A DNA stretch of 64,000 nt from Promethearchaeia archaeon (GTDB taxonomy: Archaea > Asgardarchaeota > Lokiarchaeia > Sigyniarchaeales > SOKP01), in assembly GCA_029856125.1 (NCBI GenBank), contig JAHQWJ010000080.1, positions 62,001 through 126,000 on the forward strand, given 5' to 3'. Shown piece by piece: positions 36,050-46,039 of the stretch. A model generated the notes under the pieces. The model ran no database searches, was not told where the DNA came from, and saw only the letters and a program-made list of their open reading frames with translations. Positions within the stretch are counted from its first letter, which is position 1. Each line of letters opens with the position of its first letter. A program made the position numbers and the translations under genes.

Positions 36050-36078
36050 TATTGATATCCTAAATTGAAATATCAATA
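36050..36078. promoter_or_regulatory. Perfect 9-bp inverted repeat before two small ORFs
   Basis: TATTGATAT (36050-36058) and ATATCAATA (36070-36078) are separated by 11 nt. The right arm runs straight into the ribosome-binding site AAAGGAG (36078-36084), so it could be an operator or an RNA hairpin that hides the site. It shares the TATTGAT core with the repeat at 15136-15170. Confidence 0.45.
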
Positions 36079-36092
36079 AAGGAGAAATTAAA

Positions 36093-36185
36093 ACGAATAA
36101 AACTCAAGGAAAACATCAAAGGAAAATAGCTATTTCTTCATCCCATCTTGATTTACTGGAAAAATTTTTTAAAAAATCAATCTAA
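36093..36185 (+). CDS. Possible 30-codon peptide starting at ACG
   Basis: After AAAGGAG (36078-36084) and 8 nt, a frame opens at ACG (36093) and runs 30 codons to TAA. The product would be basic and helical, ending LDLLEKFFKKSI. There is no ATG, GTG or TTG near the ribosome-binding site in this frame. The next small ORF starts 23 nt after its stop with its own site. It could be a real micro-protein or a leader; the ribosome-binding site is the main support. Confidence 0.3.
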   Translation, partial: TNKTQGKHQRKIAISSSHLDLLEKFFKKSI

Positions 36186-36208
36186 TTATTAAAGGAAAGA
36201 GAGATATA

Positions 36209-36451
36209 ATGTATTCTGATATTATTAACCTTATTTCAAGAGAAAATTATAGCGGAAAATTATACAATGAAATCAAGTTATGGTGTAACTTCAATAGTAG
36301 GCAATGGAAATATTTTGCGTCTATCCAGGACCTTCTGGGCGGAGTAATTAAAAATAGTGTCCAAAATTCTTTTATTATTGCATTTCGATCAAATTTACTT
36401 TTTAAGATAAAAAATGTAGTAAAATCAAGCTCCTATATGCTTGAGAAATGA
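36209..36451 (+). CDS. Small hypothetical protein
   Basis: This 80-residue ORF has a ribosome-binding site (AAAGGAAAGAG) before its ATG. It is a mixed helical sequence with an amphipathic C-terminal half, with no recognised family. It lies between the divergent TFB and an MglA-like GTPase gene. Confidence 0.4.
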   Translation: MYSDIINLISRENYSGKLYNEIKLWCNFNSRQWKYFASIQDLLGGVIKNSVQNSFIIAFRSNLLFKIKNVVKSSSYMLEK

Positions 36452-36589
36452 AAACTGAAATAAAGTTATAAATGCTTAATTATATTAATATTTAATAATA
36501 TTATTTTATAAAGACCAGAGAGATATATATAGTAATAAAAATGTATTTAACGGTCAATAAAATAGTTTTAGATTAATGAGGTTCTTTCT

Positions 36590-37270
36590 ATGGTTCGTTG
36601 GACTGCAGATCATAATATTTACATAAAAATTCTTTACTGGGGTATGGGAGGCTCTGGAAAAACAACGATAGTAGACACACTATACCGACTTACAAAGGAA
36701 CAGAAAAAAGATATTACACCAACTGGAAATCTAACTAAAATATCGATGGCAAGCGGTTCTACTTTATATTTCGATCGAGGAATTTTTCAATCAACTAAAC
36801 AGAACAAAGTATATTACCATGTTTATACTGTTGCTGGGCAAAGTAGATTCTCTCCATTAAGAAAAAAAATTTTCAAGGGTACTGATGGTGTGATTTTCGT
36901 AGTTGATTCTCAAACTCACTTCTTTGAAGATAATATTGAATCTTTAAAGGAATTAAAAAATATTACTAGGGGTAAGTTAATTAAAGAAATTCCGCTTATT
37001 ACTATGCTAAATAAGCAAGATCTTAATGAAACTATCGGAGAAGAAGATTTTAAGCAAGTCCTCAAAGAAGAAAAGCTCTGGTATGAACCAGATCACGAGT
37101 TATATATATGGAATCCTATAATTTATAAATCTTGTGCATTATACGAAAAGAAATTGGACATATATAGAAGTTTCACTGAATGCGCGAGAAGAACTGGATT
37201 ATATCAGATATATGGTGATGGAAAAGCACCAGTTGGTGATAATTTCAGTAGAGACATCCCTAAGTTTTAA
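36590..37270 (+). CDS. MglA-like small GTPase
   Basis: This 226-residue Ras-superfamily GTPase has G1 GMGGSGKT (residues 18-25). The switch II start TVAGQ (in place of the Ras DTAGQ) is as in MglA, where TVPGQ is usual. FVVDSQ follows, then G4 NKQD. The DRGIF and KVYYHVYTVAGQ segments match the MglA/Arf-like side of the family. The C-terminal about 60 residues are longer than usual and Tyr-rich. A TATA box (GATATATATAG, 36522-36532) and GAGGT precede it. It probably works with a roadblock protein such as that at 39348-40352. Confidence 0.85.
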   Translation: MVRWTADHNIYIKILYWGMGGSGKTTIVDTLYRLTKEQKKDITPTGNLTKISMASGSTLYFDRGIFQSTKQNKVYYHVYTVAGQSRFSPLRKKIFKGTDGVIFVVDSQTHFFEDNIESLKELKNITRGKLIKEIPLITMLNKQDLNETIGEEDFKQVLKEEKLWYEPDHELYIWNPIIYKSCALYEKKLDIYRSFTECARRTGLYQIYGDGKAPVGDNFSRDIPKF

Positions 37271-37652
37271 GCTTTCTTATAGATTTTTAACCATTTCAAT
37301 ACGGAAATAATTATTACAATATTTTAATGAATTTGAATCTCTTTAAGATAGACAATACTTAGTAGCTACTAATGGTTTAGGCTTATTGAATAAATTAATA
37401 ATAACCTTTGAAGAACCTTAAGTGAATAAATAAAATAAAATTCATTATTTATTAGGAGTTCCCTACGGTTATAAAAATTCTATGAAAATAACTAATATAC
37501 ATGACCTATAAAAAATAGGAATGAAATATTATAGTTACATTGAGGATTATAAAAACCAATAAATTCTAAATATCGATTTAGTTTAATAATTTATATAAAT
37601 TCTTGATCATTTTATATAATACTAAAGAATATCATCTTATGTGTAAATAGAA
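37271..37652. other. Gene-free AT-rich stretch
   Basis: No gene is visible in these 382 nt. A 9-bp inverted repeat, AATAAATAA (37425-37433) / TTATTTATT (37445-37453), may mark a transcript end. A TATA-like box (TTTATATAAT, about 37611-37620) about 35-40 nt before the next ATG probably serves the small ORF at 37653. Confidence 0.4.
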
Positions 37653-37829
37653 ATGGGAGTATATAATAGCATCAAGGAACAACTACCAAAACAATTTTCA
37701 ATATTTCAGTTAATTGGTATACTAGGAGTAGACGCGCAGGAAGTTAGAAAAGTTCGAAATTTGTTAAAACAATTTCATAAACAAGGATTTATTAAAAGAC
37801 TTTCTAAAAACATGTATGAAAAAATTTAG
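37653..37829 (+). CDS. Small winged-helix-like protein, 58 residues
   Basis: From ATG at 37653 the frame encodes 58 residues. A helix-turn-helix-like pattern is visible: FSIFQLIGILGVDAQEVRKV, then LLKQFHKQGFIKRL and a short basic end. It would be only the core of a DNA-binding domain. It faces the GTPase gene at 37839 tail to tail with 9 nt between. Confidence 0.5.
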   Translation: MGVYNSIKEQLPKQFSIFQLIGILGVDAQEVRKVRNLLKQFHKQGFIKRLSKNMYEKI

Positions 37830-37838
37830 AATTTTTTT

Positions 37839-38432
37839 TTAATTTGTTATACTCATTTTTAATGTTAATTCTGGAAATATGAATGTTATAACACGATTAA
37901 ATGCATCTAGTATCCCTTTTCCTTCAGTGGCAACCGTTTTATTAGCAGAAATATATTTAAATTGATTTATATTTATTTTCATTACAAATTCATGATATTT
38001 AATTTCTTGTTTTGATTCAAAATCAGATTTATTTAATGAAATCACCATTGGTAAATTATATAATTCATTTTTGAACATTGTTTTAAGCTCATTCCACGAT
38101 CTCAAATTGTGATGTAAGCAATTGGCTCTTGAATCAGCAACAAAAATCACTGCATCTACTCCATTCAGAGTTGCTGGTCTGGTGCTTGCATAAAAATCTT
38201 GTCCAGTAGCAGAATATATTAAAAATTTTAAGCTCCATTCAGAACCTTTAAACTGCAAGACACCAAAATCAAATAACAAAGTTCTACCAACAGTGCTATC
38301 AATTGAGTTTAATGTATCTTCCTTATTAAAATAAGAGAATAAGTGTTTTATTGAGGTTGTTTTTCCTGACATAGCGGGTCCATAGTAAACGATCTTAACT
38401 TGTAATATTTTATTCTCATAATCATATATCAC
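37839..38432 (-). CDS. MglA-like small GTPase, partner of a roadblock gene
   Basis: This 197-residue GTPase has G1 GPAMSGKTT (residues 18-26), as in MglA. SATGQDFYASTRPATLNGVD is followed by FVADS and G4 NKSD. In bacteria MglA and its roadblock GAP MglB set cell polarity. The gene is third in a minus-strand run after a tandem roadblock protein and a 298-residue protein of unknown function, with gaps of 6 and 12 nt, so the three products probably form one switch module. Confidence 0.88.
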   Translation of the reverse strand: MIYDYENKILQVKIVYYGPAMSGKTTSIKHLFSYFNKEDTLNSIDSTVGRTLLFDFGVLQFKGSEWSLKFLIYSATGQDFYASTRPATLNGVDAVIFVADSRANCLHHNLRSWNELKTMFKNELYNLPMVISLNKSDFESKQEIKYHEFVMKININQFKYISANKTVATEGKGILDAFNRVITFIFPELTLKMSITN

Positions 38433-38438
38433 TGCTAT

Positions 38439-39335
38439 TCACCCCCATAACGATTGCATACTATCTAGAGCATTAACTTTTTTCCCATTCTCAATTAATG
38501 ACGAAAAATCTTCCCCCCATTCTTTACATATAAATGACGTTATTCTCTCGATATGCGCGTAATCATAATCTATAGTTTCCATAAGCGTTTTACTCCCAAT
38601 TTTTGTATTAATTTCAATATTATTTAATAAATTTAACCTAGAAAAAATAAAAAAAGCTCTCTTAGACCCAGAATAAAAATTTTGTATCTCCTTTTTAAAA
38701 ATATTACGTTTCAATTCTTCCTTTTCAACATTAAAATCCAGTAGCATCTTAAGTAATTCTTTATCAACATCTTCAGATTTAACTTTCTCAAATAGAACCC
38801 GCTTCATTTTTGTTATAGATTTTTCAGTATCTTGAGATATTTTTTGTAAGACTTCTTTTTCAAAATTAAGATCGAGTAACTTCCAATTAAACCCAATAAA
38901 ATCTATTGAAACAGAATTTGAAAAGAAACTAATACTTAAGAAAAGATTAATTTTCTTTTTAACGCTATTAATAAATTTTTGAATTTTTTCCTTTTGTGCT
39001 GGTATTTCAATTCCAATTAACCAAGAATTAAAGTTTTCAAATTGGTTTAAAGCCTTAAGTGCAACAGTTGTCGGACATCTTATATGTGTTCGCTGTGAGT
39101 TATAATCCATATTTTCATTCATAATTAAATTTGTATATTCAATATCTGAAATAAAATCAGTGTAGAATACTAACTCTTTACGAAAATGAATTAAGTCCGA
39201 TAGATCTATTATAAAATTATTAACTTCTTCCGCCTCATCACCATATACAATTATTGGTATTCTATTTAACAGGCTATATAGAATTAATGATGTATCTGGT
39301 GCTTTCAGTCTTTCTAGGAATTTAAAAAAACTCAT
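38439..39335 (-). CDS. Uncharacterised protein between roadblock and MglA-like GTPase genes
   Basis: This 298-residue protein has no family I recognise. The first about 170 residues look alpha/beta (SLILYSLLNRIPIIVYGDE...). The rest is helical and charged (KEVLQKISQDTEKSITKMKRVLFEK...), perhaps a coiled coil. No membrane segment is seen. Its place in a tight operon suggests an adaptor or regulator of the GTPase-roadblock pair. Confidence 0.7.
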   Translation of the reverse strand: MSFFKFLERLKAPDTSLILYSLLNRIPIIVYGDEAEEVNNFIIDLSDLIHFRKELVFYTDFISDIEYTNLIMNENMDYNSQRTHIRCPTTVALKALNQFENFNSWLIGIEIPAQKEKIQKFINSVKKKINLFLSISFFSNSVSIDFIGFNWKLLDLNFEKEVLQKISQDTEKSITKMKRVLFEKVKSEDVDKELLKMLLDFNVEKEELKRNIFKKEIQNFYSGSKRAFFIFSRLNLLNNIEINTKIGSKTLMETIDYDYAHIERITSFICKEWGEDFSSLIENGKKVNALDSMQSLWG

Positions 39336-39347
39336 TTTTTCACCTAA

Positions 39348-40352
39348 CTATTTAATAACGAATTCCCCAAGCATACTTTTAATATCAAATACATTCTGAT
39401 TCTGAATTTCAGACGCTTGTTTGATGAGATTACGTATTTTTCTCGAAAATTGAGGAAGAATTAGCCTTATTAAGCCCAGTTTTTGTCTGGATTTCCCTAT
39501 CTCAGTACTAAATATGGCTTTTCCCAAACCGTGAATAAATTGAAACTTGTTTTCACAATCTAATAAAATGCTATCTGCGTTCATCTTTTTTAGTAACCAA
39601 GCACATCGATTTGCAGTTTGGAAAAGCGAATAGCTCATCGCGGAAATATTATCTAAATTTTCTCCCTTATTCTCGGTTTCTTTTAAAATTTTAGATGCTA
39701 TAAACCCCCCCTCTATAGTAACATAAGCAAATTTTAAATCAGGAATTGCAATAGAGAAGTTATTTAAAACTTTTCTTAGTTCCATTGAGATACTTTCTGA
39801 AAGATTTAATGAAAATGAGGATACTCTAAAGTTTACATTCTCATTCTCTTTCACATTAAAACCCTCAATTATACTTTGAATCCGATGATCATCAAACTGA
39901 ACTAAAGGAGGCTTAAACGATTCACCAGAAGTAATTAATGTAGTTTTTATCTTCTTTAAGCACTCGTTGGTTTGTAAAAAAATACCGCCTAAATTGGTGT
40001 TAGGCTGTGCAGTTATAGCAATAAAAAATTCGTGCTTATTGTCGATTATCCCTTGTTGTTGTAGAATTCTATTTAAAGAATAATGTATTGGGCTATTGAG
40101 AGGAGCGATTAAAATTTTTGCTTTTTTTCCTTCTATTAAGATGTACTTCAAATCATTTGGATGTAAATGTATTCCTACATTAAAAATAGCGCTTGTTGCA
40201 GAACTAACATTGAAAATCTCATCCTTAGAAAACCAAACTCCTGCGGATTGAATTGGATTTCCGTCTCTTTGAGTTAAAACTGCATTTTCTACTCCTTTCA
40301 ATTGTTTAATTTGATCGAGATGAATACCAATTTTTTCCTTTAAATCCATCAT
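39348..40352 (-). CDS. Tandem roadblock/LC7 (MglB-like) protein
   Basis: This 334-residue protein contains two roadblock domains. The first, about residues 8-105, has VENAVLTQRDGNPIQSAG and YILIEGKKAKILIAPL. The second, about 195-310, has DLKFAYVTIEGGFIASKI and ILLDCENKFQFIHGLG. The family binds small GTPases as GAP or scaffold. A tandem arrangement gives a built-in dimer. It heads the operon with the MglA-like GTPase. ATG at 40352 or the next codon. Confidence 0.8.
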   Translation of the reverse strand: MMDLKEKIGIHLDQIKQLKGVENAVLTQRDGNPIQSAGVWFSKDEIFNVSSATSAIFNVGIHLHPNDLKYILIEGKKAKILIAPLNSPIHYSLNRILQQQGIIDNKHEFFIAITAQPNTNLGGIFLQTNECLKKIKTTLITSGESFKPPLVQFDDHRIQSIIEGFNVKENENVNFRVSSFSLNLSESISMELRKVLNNFSIAIPDLKFAYVTIEGGFIASKILKETENKGENLDNISAMSYSLFQTANRCAWLLKKMNADSILLDCENKFQFIHGLGKAIFSTEIGKSRQKLGLIRLILPQFSRKIRNLIKQASEIQNQNVFDIKSMLGEFVIK

Positions 40353-40496
40353 TTTTCGGTCAGCTCCTTTATTATTGTGTTATTTTTTAGTCTCAACATA
40401 GATTTTTAAACTACGATTTTTTGTAGAGGAGTCCTTTGAAAAATTAGCAAAATGAAAAAATTTAAAATGAATCTTACTTATATAATAGTATAACAA

Positions 40497-40570
40497 ATCG
40501 CATCTCTACCGGTGTGAGCTTGGATTACGGTACGATACCGTTAGATGAAGAGTCATTTCATTGATGCGAT
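40497..40570 (+). ncRNA. Cloverleaf-like structured element in the 16S rRNA leader
   Basis: The 353 nt before 16S contain no gene. At their start lies a 74-nt segment closed by a perfect 8-bp stem (ATCGCATC/GATGCGAT). Three inner arms are possible: CTC-GAG with a GG-containing loop, ACGGTA-CGA-TACCGT (perfect 6 bp), and TGAA-TTCA with a 7-nt loop. The shape and length are tRNA-like, but there is no T-loop consensus or proper anticodon loop. TATA-like boxes lie at 40460-40467 and 40478-40485. Two more hairpins follow (AGTTATAA/TTATAACT near 40582-40606; one ending just before 16S). It could be a processing signal or a separate RNA. Confidence 0.5.
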
Positions 40571-40704
40571 ATAAAAAATGTAGTTATAATTTAATCAGTT
40601 ATAACTGAAGGAAGTTTAATTAAGAATCCTAATGTAAGTGAGAATTTGAGAAAAAAAAAAAATTCCAAATTTAAGTAATAACTATGTTATTGCGACAAAT
40701 AATT

Positions 40705-42198
<1,494 letters not shown>

Positions 42199-42266
42199 TT
42201 TTTAAATATTTTAATACTTTCTAATTTTACAAGGGTTCTTAGTTAACTTTTAATCTTTTTCTATTA

Positions 42267-42368
42267 GGGCCTGTAGATCAGTAGCAGATCGCTTGACGCA
42301 CAATAAACTATTCGTTTAGTGCAAGAGTTGCACTCAAGAGGTCACGGGTTCAATTCCCGTCAGGTCCA
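42267..42368 (+). tRNA. tRNA-Ala (TGC) with an intron in the anticodon loop
   Basis: Acceptor GGGCCTG/CAGGTCC with one G-T pair, D-arm GATC/GATC, anticodon stem CTTGA/TCAAG, T-arm ACGGG-TTCAATT-CCCGT, discriminator A. The gene is 102 nt. Removing about 30 nt that form a GCAC...GTGC hairpin restores the loop CTTGCAC with anticodon TGC. That places the intron near position 32/33 rather than the usual 37/38. It sits where archaeal 16S-23S spacers carry tRNA-Ala. Confidence 0.9.
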
Positions 42369-42531
42369 CTTAATATGCGCTAAAATCAAAAAGTAAAAAA
42401 CTATCTATCAAAATAAAACCGTGCAACTAGCAGTTAATAAATAAAAAATTCTAACTTCTTAATAAATTCAAATAGAATAGAAAAAAATCAGAAATTTTTT
42501 TAAAATACATTATATTTTATAAATTAATTAT

Positions 42532-42690
42532 ATGACGTTAAAAAGTTATTTTTTACTGATTTTATTATTTATCTTTCAAATAGATTTGAGCCCAGAGCAA
42601 CAAAGTTTTAATTTTATTTTAGTACTTTTAGGGATATTGTTGCTGATAATAATCTTAGTCTATATTTTGTTGACTTCCAAGCAAGAATAA
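42532..42690 (+). CDS. Small membrane protein, 52 residues
   Basis: ATG at 42532 opens a frame of 52 codons with two hydrophobic segments (about residues 5-16 and 27-47) joined by DLSPEQQS, ending in a short polar tail. The composition suits a two-pass membrane micro-protein. It lies after the rRNA/tRNA unit and faces the YchF-like gene tail to tail. No family was recognised. Confidence 0.45.
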   Translation: MTLKSYFLLILLFIFQIDLSPEQQSFNFILVLLGILLLIIILVYILLTSKQE

Positions 42691-42696
42691 TCCGTC

Positions 42697-43908
42697 TTAT
42701 TTAGCAGTAACAATTTTAATTATATCATTATGTTTTAATTCATAGTTTTCTCCTAACCTTCTCTTTGTTCTAGCATCGATCCCAAAAATAAAGTGATCTG
42801 CTAAATCAGTATGGATTTTTTCTCTAACAAAATCTCTTAACAATGTACCTTTCTTTACCAAAAATGCGTCTGGTAAAATATTCCCTTTATTATCTGAAAA
42901 TTTATTAATATCAGATATTGGGTAAACACAAATTTGGTTTAATATTGAAAATACCGTAAAATTTAGTACTGCTTGAACACCTGTTTCATTAAAACGATTA
43001 ATGATCTTCTCTTGAATGCTTTTTAATCCTTCCAATTCATTATGATTGAATCCTTCATTATTTAAAATTCTAAAACTATCCGAACCAGGTATGTATTCGA
43101 TTTTCTTTTCTTGGTGATAAGTTTTTAGATAAAATTCTGCCAAAGCGCTACAAGGTATTATTTTCTCAGTATATTTTTTCTTCAATTTAGTGAAGTTTTC
43201 CATCCCATTTTCTCTATCAATTTTATTTGCTACGACGATGATAGGTTTTGATTTCTCTCTTAAAATTTTAGAAAAATTTAAAAGATCTTTATCTAACCAT
43301 AATGATGGATTTATATCTTCTAAATCAGGGGTTTTTAGAGCCTGATTGATTTGTTTTCTATTAATCTTTATACCAGAAAGTCTTTTATAAAGTTCCTCGA
43401 TAAAATTTTTTTTTTCCCGTGCGTGTGATTTCAGGAATTTATCCCAATCCTCTCTTTCTAATATCTGTTTAAACCACAGATTAATCTCTTTTTCAAGAAA
43501 TAAAATGTCATCGTAAGGATCATTTTCACCCATTTTTATTCTTTTACCCGTCTCATCTAAAGATCCACTAATGTCGATTATATGAATAAGAGCATCTGCT
43601 CTAATTAAATCGTTAAGGAATTGATTTCCTAACCCTTTTCCTTTATGGGCATCTGGAACCAATCCCGCTACATCGAGTACATTAACAGGAATAAAACGAT
43701 TTCCATTAACACAGTAAGAATTTTTTGGATTATCGTCAACATTCAAATCTTGGCAAACACACTTCGTTTTTATATACGCTACCCCTTTATTTGGTTCTAT
43801 CGTAGTAAAAGGTAACTCACTCACTTTAGCATTAGTTAAACAAGCAGCATTTAAAAAAGTCGACTTGCCTGCACTTGGTTTTCCAACTATACCTATTAAA
43901 AAAGTCAT
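42697..43908 (-). CDS. YchF/OLA1-related GTPase with TGS domain
   Basis: This 403-residue Obg-like P-loop protein has G1 GKPSAGKST, switch [10 protein letters not shown]3 [17 protein letters not shown]4 NKID, and a C-terminal TGS domain (about 330-403, [21 protein letters not shown]). The archaeal YchF-related group links ribosome function and stress; G4 is NKxD, as in the archaeal GTP-specific branch. It follows the HerA/VirD4-like gene by 32 nt on the same strand. Confidence 0.9.
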   Translation of the reverse strand: MTFLIGIVGKPSAGKSTFLNAACLTNAKVSELPFTTIEPNKGVAYIKTKCVCQDLNVDDNPKNSYCVNGNRFIPVNVLDVAGLVPDAHKGKGLGNQFLNDLIRADALIHIIDISGSLDETGKRIKMGENDPYDDILFLEKEINLWFKQILEREDWDKFLKSHAREKKNFIEELYKRLSGIKINRKQINQALKTPDLEDINPSLWLDKDLLNFSKILREKSKPIIVVANKIDRENGMENFTKLKKKYTEKIIPCSALAEFYLKTYHQEKKIEYIPGSDSFRILNNEGFNHNELEGLKSIQEKIINRFNETGVQAVLNFTVFSILNQICVYPISDINKFSDNKGNILPDAFLVKKGTLLRDFVREKIHTDLADHFIFGIDARTKRRLGENYELKHNDIIKIVTAK

Positions 43909-43940
43909 TAATGAGTAAAAGAATTTTATTGTCTTAAAAA

Positions 43941-45707
43941 TTATTTGTGTTTTTCCTGATCGGTGTACAACTTCTTGATGTATATATCAAATTCGCAATT
44001 TTCATCTCCATTAATGACATCCACTAAATCGCTATTAAGTGAAGGATCTAAATCATCAATTTCTTTAGGACATATATCATTTTCATTTTTAAGCTTATTT
44101 CTAAAGGACTTTATATGCAAAATAGCTTTAAATATCAAAACTTTAATCTTACCATAATTATGAATTACTGGATTATTAGATTTATGAGCGTCTAACAACA
44201 TTAAATCGGAATTCTTTTGTTGTTTATCTAAAATCTCCTCGTTTTTTCTATATATCTCTGAAACTGTTAGAGGGTTCCGTTTTATGTAAGGAATTCCAAG
44301 TAGAAACGGTTCCTTTATTGAATTCACCCGGATAATACATTGCCCTTCATCTAATATAGATAAGTAACTTTTCTTTTCAAATTCTAAATTTAAAAGTTCA
44401 CACATGATGTCTTTTTCTATATGATTTTTGAAAGTTACCACTACTCCATTATTCGCTAATATCTCCTTACTAATATTTGGGCGAGTTGCTATAGTTATTA
44501 AACATTCTCCTGTACCTCTCTGCAATAGAGCAATGTCTTCTAAATAACTCGTCAATTTTGACTTTTTGGTTAAACCTTGAGGGGCAAAATACTGAGCATC
44601 TTCAATTATAGTGATATGATTTATTCCATCATAATTAATTGCACCCCTCGTTAAATTCCTATCCCATAAATACTTTAAAACCATGTTTAAGAAGAATAGC
44701 GCATCTTCCTTTTCGCCTCCAAGCCGGATAATAGAACTCAAGTCTAATATAACTTTCTTATTAAAGAGTTGTGATACTGTGAGTTTAGAATTCGAATCGA
44801 ATACAGCTCTCATTGGTCCAACAGCGAATCTCCTAATTCTATTATTTAAACTAATGAGAGTTTGTTTTAGCATAGGAATTTTATCTCTTTCGTTTTTTAA
44901 ATAAGCACTACTACATTCTTGAAATCCTTCCCAACTCCTGAAGTCTTTGTTTTCACACACTTGTGTAAGGATATCAATTAAAACTCTTTCCATTTGAGGT
45001 GAATATTCAGCTTTATCGTCTAAAAATTGACCACTTCTAATTATATCAAAAATTCTTTCAGCATGGATCTTTGGATTAGCTCCCAAGGGATCGAATAAAT
45101 TTATCGAAAAATTTTCACCTGGCCAAAGAATTATTAAGTCCTTTATGTTTTCTTGCAAAAAGTGATACTCTCCCTTAAATTCTACTAAAAAAAAAGGTTT
45201 TTTAAATTGTTTCATAATATTAATGAGAAAATTTTGCACAAAATTGCTTTTTCCCGTACCTGTTGAACCACAAATAAACATATGTTTTTCAAGGTCATTG
45301 AATGATAATAAAAAATTGCATTTCTTAGAGGTTCCTTTTACTATTCTTCCAATTTTAATAGATCCATCCTTTGAAACTTTACTTGAAGGAATCTCTAATT
45401 CTATTAATGATTTGTCAATCTTGAAGCAATTTAGTAAATATAGGATGGCGGAACAACAGAAGATAATAACAGTAATATTAAAACTAAATACTTCAGTAAT
45501 ATAATATGTAAAGTTTTCTAACACGTAATCAGAATCTTGTAAAAGAAACAAAGGAAACTCGGACAATAAAAAAAAGATTGTGACGAAAAATCCCACTAAT
45601 ATAAAGGATTTAATCTTGAAGGAATTATAACCTCTTTTCTTATAGAAATAATACGCTAAGTTTGTTATGAGGCATATTGATGTTAAAATAAAAAAACTAC
45701 TAACCAT
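43941..45707 (-). CDS. Membrane-anchored HerA/VirD4-like ATPase
   Basis: The 588 residues begin with about three membrane segments (1-20, 32-55 and 75-93). An ATPase of the HerA-FtsK superfamily follows: Walker A GSTGTGKSN (about 147-155), Walker B ITIIEDAQYFAPQG (about 365), and the VirD4/TraD-like RGTGECLITIATRPN sensor region. The membrane anchor points to a DNA or protein translocation pump rather than to HerA of DNA repair, and no nurA gene is adjacent. The C-terminal about 100 residues are charged. Confidence 0.82.
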   Translation of the reverse strand: MVSSFFILTSICLITNLAYYFYKKRGYNSFKIKSFILVGFFVTIFFLLSEFPLFLLQDSDYVLENFTYYITEVFSFNITVIIFCCSAILYLLNCFKIDKSLIELEIPSSKVSKDGSIKIGRIVKGTSKKCNFLLSFNDLEKHMFICGSTGTGKSNFVQNFLINIMKQFKKPFFLVEFKGEYHFLQENIKDLIILWPGENFSINLFDPLGANPKIHAERIFDIIRSGQFLDDKAEYSPQMERVLIDILTQVCENKDFRSWEGFQECSSAYLKNERDKIPMLKQTLISLNNRIRRFAVGPMRAVFDSNSKLTVSQLFNKKVILDLSSIIRLGGEKEDALFFLNMVLKYLWDRNLTRGAINYDGINHITIIEDAQYFAPQGLTKKSKLTSYLEDIALLQRGTGECLITIATRPNISKEILANNGVVVTFKNHIEKDIMCELLNLEFEKKSYLSILDEGQCIIRVNSIKEPFLLGIPYIKRNPLTVSEIYRKNEEILDKQQKNSDLMLLDAHKSNNPVIHNYGKIKVLIFKAILHIKSFRNKLKNENDICPKEIDDLDPSLNSDLVDVINGDENCEFDIYIKKLYTDQEKHK

Positions 45708-46039
45708 TTAAAATTTATTTGATAAAGAAGTTTTAAACTACACATACTTTTATTTTGATTAATAAAAATTCGTAAAAAATTCAACAAAATTATTAAATAA
45801 AATCAGATATCACTTGAATTGTTTTTTTATAGCAAAAATTTTGCCGGCTATTAATTCGGGTAAACAGTTTTTTATTTAACTGCTAAATTCTAATGTTTTT
45901 AAGCCTCATTAAAACTTTTCATCTTAGAAACTATGATAAAATTTATTTTTCGAAAAGTTTTTTAGTTTTATGACTTAGAGATCATTATATAATTAATAAA
46001 TAATAACAAAGTAAAATATCGAAATAAAGTGATTAAAAT
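45708..46039. promoter_or_regulatory. Divergent promoter region, thermosome and HerA/VirD4-like genes
   Basis: These 332 nt have no gene. For the thermosome, a TATA box TTATATAAT (45985-45993), a short leader and the ribosome-binding site AAGTGAT (46028-46034) precede ATG 46040. A palindrome GCAAAA-A-TTTTGC (about 45832-45844) and a hairpin CAGTT/AACTG (about 45867-45884) are further upstream and could be regulatory. Confidence 0.55.

Noticed and set aside
40497..40570. Ordinary tRNA gene at the rRNA leader
   Set aside because: The cloverleaf shape is present, but there is no TTCRA T-loop and the middle arm lacks a 7-nt anticodon loop.
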